A stretch of 7,978 bases of DNA. Source: an uncultured Prevotella sp. GTDB lineage: Bacteria > Bacteroidota > Bacteroidia > Bacteroidales > Bacteroidaceae. How positions within the stretch are numbered: position 1 is the first letter of the stretch; the number at the start of each line of letters is the position of its first letter. A program made the translations under genes and the position numbers. Shown here piece by piece: positions 6,319 to 7,978 of the stretch. Below the pieces are notes generated by a model that did no database searches, had not been told where the DNA came from, and saw only the letters and a program-made list of their open reading frames with translations. The stretch is taken from NCBI GenBank assembly GCA_958369755.1, contig CATXJC010000066.1, positions 1-7,978 on the forward strand, in the 5' to 3' direction.

Positions 6319-6349
6319 TTTTTTATATCACTTTTTTTCACTATTTTTG
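6319..6349 (+). promoter_or_regulatory. Promoter for the nqr operon
   Basis: The -7 element TATTTTTG (6342-6349) matches TAnnTTTG exactly. About 19 bp upstream is a T-rich -33 region (TTTT at 6319-6322, three of four bases of TTTG). The predicted transcript starts near 6356, giving nqrA a leader of about 137 nt. It stands back to back with the tamB promoter, with their -33 elements about 18 bp apart. Confidence 0.65.
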
Positions 6350-6386
6350 CAGCACGTTTAGAAGTTTCAGCATAGAAGTAGATAAA

Positions 6387-6446
6387 ATATATGTTTTATG
6401 GCAGATGGCCAGGATAGCGTCTTGATGAGGGCGCTGAAGCATATAT
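6387..6446 (+). promoter_or_regulatory. Possible structured 5' leader of nqrA (three-way junction)
   Basis: Three helices can be drawn by eye. P1 pairs ATATATG (6387-6393) with CATATAT (6440-6446), extendable inward to 6396/6437 with one T-G pair. P2 pairs TGGC (6399-6402) with GCCA (6408-6411). P3 pairs AGCGTC (6416-6421) with GGCGCT (6430-6435), with one G-T pair and an 8-nt loop. It lies inside the predicted nqrA leader and ends 46 nt before the start codon. A cis-regulatory RNA is possible, but P1 is AT-only and P2 is short, so chance folding cannot be excluded. I do not match it to a named riboswitch class. Confidence 0.35.
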
Positions 6447-6451
6447 CTTGA
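6398..6451 (+). CDS. Possible 17-codon leader peptide upstream of nqrA
   Basis: An ATG at 6398 opens a frame reading MADGQDSVLMRALKHIS before TGA at 6449-6451, within the predicted nqrA leader and over the same bases as the possible three-way junction. A second ATG at 6391 gives only 8 codons. There is no clear ribosome-binding signal, and a frame this short arises easily by chance. It is recorded because translation here would disrupt the RNA structure and could couple to nqrA expression. Confidence 0.15.
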   Translation: MADGQDSVLMRALKHIS

Positions 6452-6492
6452 AGTGATTAGTAAGTTTATATATAATATTTTTTAATGTAGTT

Positions 6493-7848
6493 ATGGCAAA
6501 TGTAATTAAGTTACGTAAAGGCTTGGACATTAACCTTACGGGTAAGGCTTCCAAGGATGTAACGCTCCAGGTGGCTCAGGCTGGCGAGTATGCGCTGGTT
6601 CCTGCGGCTTTCGTGGGTGTGACTCCTAAGGTAGTGGTACGCGAGGGCGATCATGTCAATGCCGGAGATGCCTTGTTTGTGAACAAGGTTTGCCCGGAGG
6701 TGAAGTTTGCCTCGCCAGTGAGCGGAGAAGTAACCGCCATTGAGAGAGGTGAGCGCCGAAAGGTGCTCTGCGTGAAGGTGAAGGCCGACGCAGTACAGAC
6801 CTCTACGGATTTTGGTAAGAAAAACGTTGATGCGTTAGACGGTGAGGCTGTCAAGCAGGCGCTGCTTGAGGCTGGTCTCTTCGGATACATCAACCAGTTG
6901 CCTTATGCTGTGTCCACAACTCCCGACACCAAGCCTAAGGCAATTTTCGTTTCCGCCCTCCGCGACATGCCGCTCGCAGCCGACTTTGAGGTAGAACTCG
7001 AAGGCAACGAAGAGGCTTTCCAGACGGGTTTGACAGCCTTGAGCAAGATTGCGAAAACTTATCTTGGTGTTGGCGTTGACCAGCACAGCAATGCGCTCGG
7101 CGAGGCTAAGAACGTAGAACTCAATGTATTCGACGGTCCTTGCCCAGCAGGTAATGTAGGCGTACAGGTGAACAACATCGACCCTGTAAACAAGGGCGAG
7201 GTGGTTTGGACAGTAGATCCAGCATCGGTTATCTTCTTCGGAAGACTCTTCCTGACAGGTAAGGTTGATTTGCACAAGACTGTAGCTGTGGCTGGTAGTG
7301 AAATCAAGACTCCTGGCTATGCTGAAGTTTTGGTAGGTACACCTTTAAGCAGTTTTGTAGCCAATCAGCTGAAAGCTACTGACCATGTGCGACTTATCAA
7401 TGGCAATCCTCTTACCGGTGTAAAGACGACTACAGCCGATTTCGTAGGTGGTCATACATCAGAGATTACAGCCATCCCAGAGGGTGATGACAACGACGAG
7501 ATGCTGGGTTGGATTCTTCCACGTACCGATCAGTTCTCTACATCGCGTTCATATCTCTCCTGGCTCTTCGGCAAGAAGAAGGAGTATAATCTCGATGCCC
7601 GCGTGAAGGGTGGCGAGCGCCACATGATCATGAGCGGCGAGTATGACAAGGTGCTCCCGATGGACATCTATGGTGAGTATCTCATCAAGGCAATCATCAC
7701 CGGCGATATCGACAAGCAGGAGCAGCTCGGTATCTACGAGGTAAGTCCTGAAGATTTTGCTGTGGCTGAGTTCGTGGATTCATCTAAGCTCGAATTGCAG
7801 AAGATTGTACGCGAGGGCTTGAATACCCTGCGCAAGGAGAACGCTTAG
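6493..7848 (+). CDS. nqrA: Na+-translocating NADH:quinone reductase subunit A
   Basis: The 451-residue product is full length for NqrA. It starts MANVIKLRKGLDINLTGKAS, the conserved NqrA opening (K-RKGLDI---G). A biotinyl/lipoyl-like fold follows at about 50-97: REGDHVNAGDALFVNK, then PEVKFASPVSGEVTAIERGE and RRKVLCVKVKAD. The middle carries the NqrA core and SLBB-like region, including FDGPCPAGNVGVQVNNIDPV and VWTVDPASVIFFGRLFLTGK. The C-terminus has LGIYEVSPEDFAVAEFV and a final helix. NqrA is the cytoplasmic-side subunit of the six-subunit Na+-NQR, which passes electrons from NADH to quinone while pumping Na+ outward; it binds no flavin or iron-sulfur cluster of its own. It is the first gene of the operon, 26 bp before nqrB, and is driven by the promoter at 6319-6349. 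The start sits behind an AT-rich leader without a Shine-Dalgarno, typical of the phylum. Confidence 0.96.
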   Translation: MANVIKLRKGLDINLTGKASKDVTLQVAQAGEYALVPAAFVGVTPKVVVREGDHVNAGDALFVNKVCPEVKFASPVSGEVTAIERGERRKVLCVKVKADAVQTSTDFGKKNVDALDGEAVKQALLEAGLFGYINQLPYAVSTTPDTKPKAIFVSALRDMPLAADFEVELEGNEEAFQTGLTALSKIAKTYLGVGVDQHSNALGEAKNVELNVFDGPCPAGNVGVQVNNIDPVNKGEVVWTVDPASVIFFGRLFLTGKVDLHKTVAVAGSEIKTPGYAEVLVGTPLSSFVANQLKATDHVRLINGNPLTGVKTTTADFVGGHTSEITAIPEGDDNDEMLGWILPRTDQFSTSRSYLSWLFGKKKEYNLDARVKGGERHMIMSGEYDKVLPMDIYGEYLIKAIITGDIDKQEQLGIYEVSPEDFAVAEFVDSSKLELQKIVREGLNTLRKENA

Positions 7849-7874
7849 TTTTAGTACTATTAATTATTTAAATA

Positions 7875-7978
7875 ATGAGTGCATTAAGAAATTATCTCAA
7901 TAAGATAAAGCCTAACTTCCAGAAGGGAGGTAAGCTGCATGCCTTCGAGAGCGTGTTTGACGGTTTTGAGAGCTTCCT
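7875..7978 (+). CDS. nqrB: Na+-translocating NADH:quinone reductase subunit B, N-terminal part
   Basis: An ATG at 7875 opens a frame that runs off the window after 34 full codons: MSALRNYLNKIKPNFQKGGK, then LHAFESVFDGFESF. The pattern of a short basic helix, KP-F-KGGKL, then a stretch ending in the FESF region is the NqrB N-terminus that precedes the membrane domain. NqrB is the largest membrane subunit and carries covalently bound FMN and non-covalent riboflavin along the electron path; those sites lie outside the window. It follows nqrA by 26 bp in the usual nqrA-nqrB order and would be co-transcribed. The ATG is preceded by an AT-rich stretch (TTAATTATTTAAATA). Confidence 0.92.
   Translation, partial: MSALRNYLNKIKPNFQKGGKLHAFESVFDGFESF

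Noticed and set aside
6835..7275. 146-codon minus-strand frame inside nqrA
   Set aside because: It is antisense to a region of nqrA with clear family motifs and shows no domain of its own.

Overview
The window looks like a chromosomal segment of a Bacteroidota bacterium, most likely a Prevotella/Segatella (S. copri-like) species. Three things point there: promoters of the Bacteroidota type (TTTG, about 20 bp, TAnnTTTG), AT-rich leaders with little Shine-Dalgarno signal, and the gene families present (a PDDEXK_2/Rpn-like nuclease-transposase, a TamB-like protein of about 1,400 residues, and a Na+-translocating NADH:quinone reductase operon). The genus is inferred from gene and repeat style and was not tested by a search.

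Layout. Positions 1-405 contain no gene. They hold an imperfect inverted-repeat element (about 39-243) whose two arms each carry GTTAA units every 8-9 bp, followed by a clear promoter (286-317). That promoter reads into a 54-codon hypothetical gene (406-570) and probably on into a PD-(D/E)XK nuclease/transposase-like gene (637-1509). Next come a perfect 16-bp hairpin (1537-1576) and an orphan fragment (1583-1681) encoding what looks like the C-terminal tail of a second protein of the same family, in another frame. A second long hairpin (1730-1766), an 18-bp palindrome (1832-1849) and the tamB terminator (1892-1934) complete the non-coding stretch 1682-1939.

The minus strand from about 6220 down to 1940 is one tamB-like gene for outer-membrane biogenesis. 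Its reading frame has no ATG that would include the N-terminal membrane anchor; the best start is CTG at 6220. The 272-bp region between tamB and nqrA has back-to-back promoters, one for each gene. The nqrA leader is long (about 137 nt) and can be drawn as a three-way junction.

On the plus strand, nqrA (6493-7848) is complete and nqrB (7875 onward) runs off the end. They are the first two genes of the nqr operon for the respiratory sodium pump.

The ordinary core is tamB and nqrAB. The accessory part is 1-1850: repeats, a small gene, an Rpn-like nuclease and a detached tail module. It is the only candidate for something undescribed, and the evidence for a functional system there is suggestive only.
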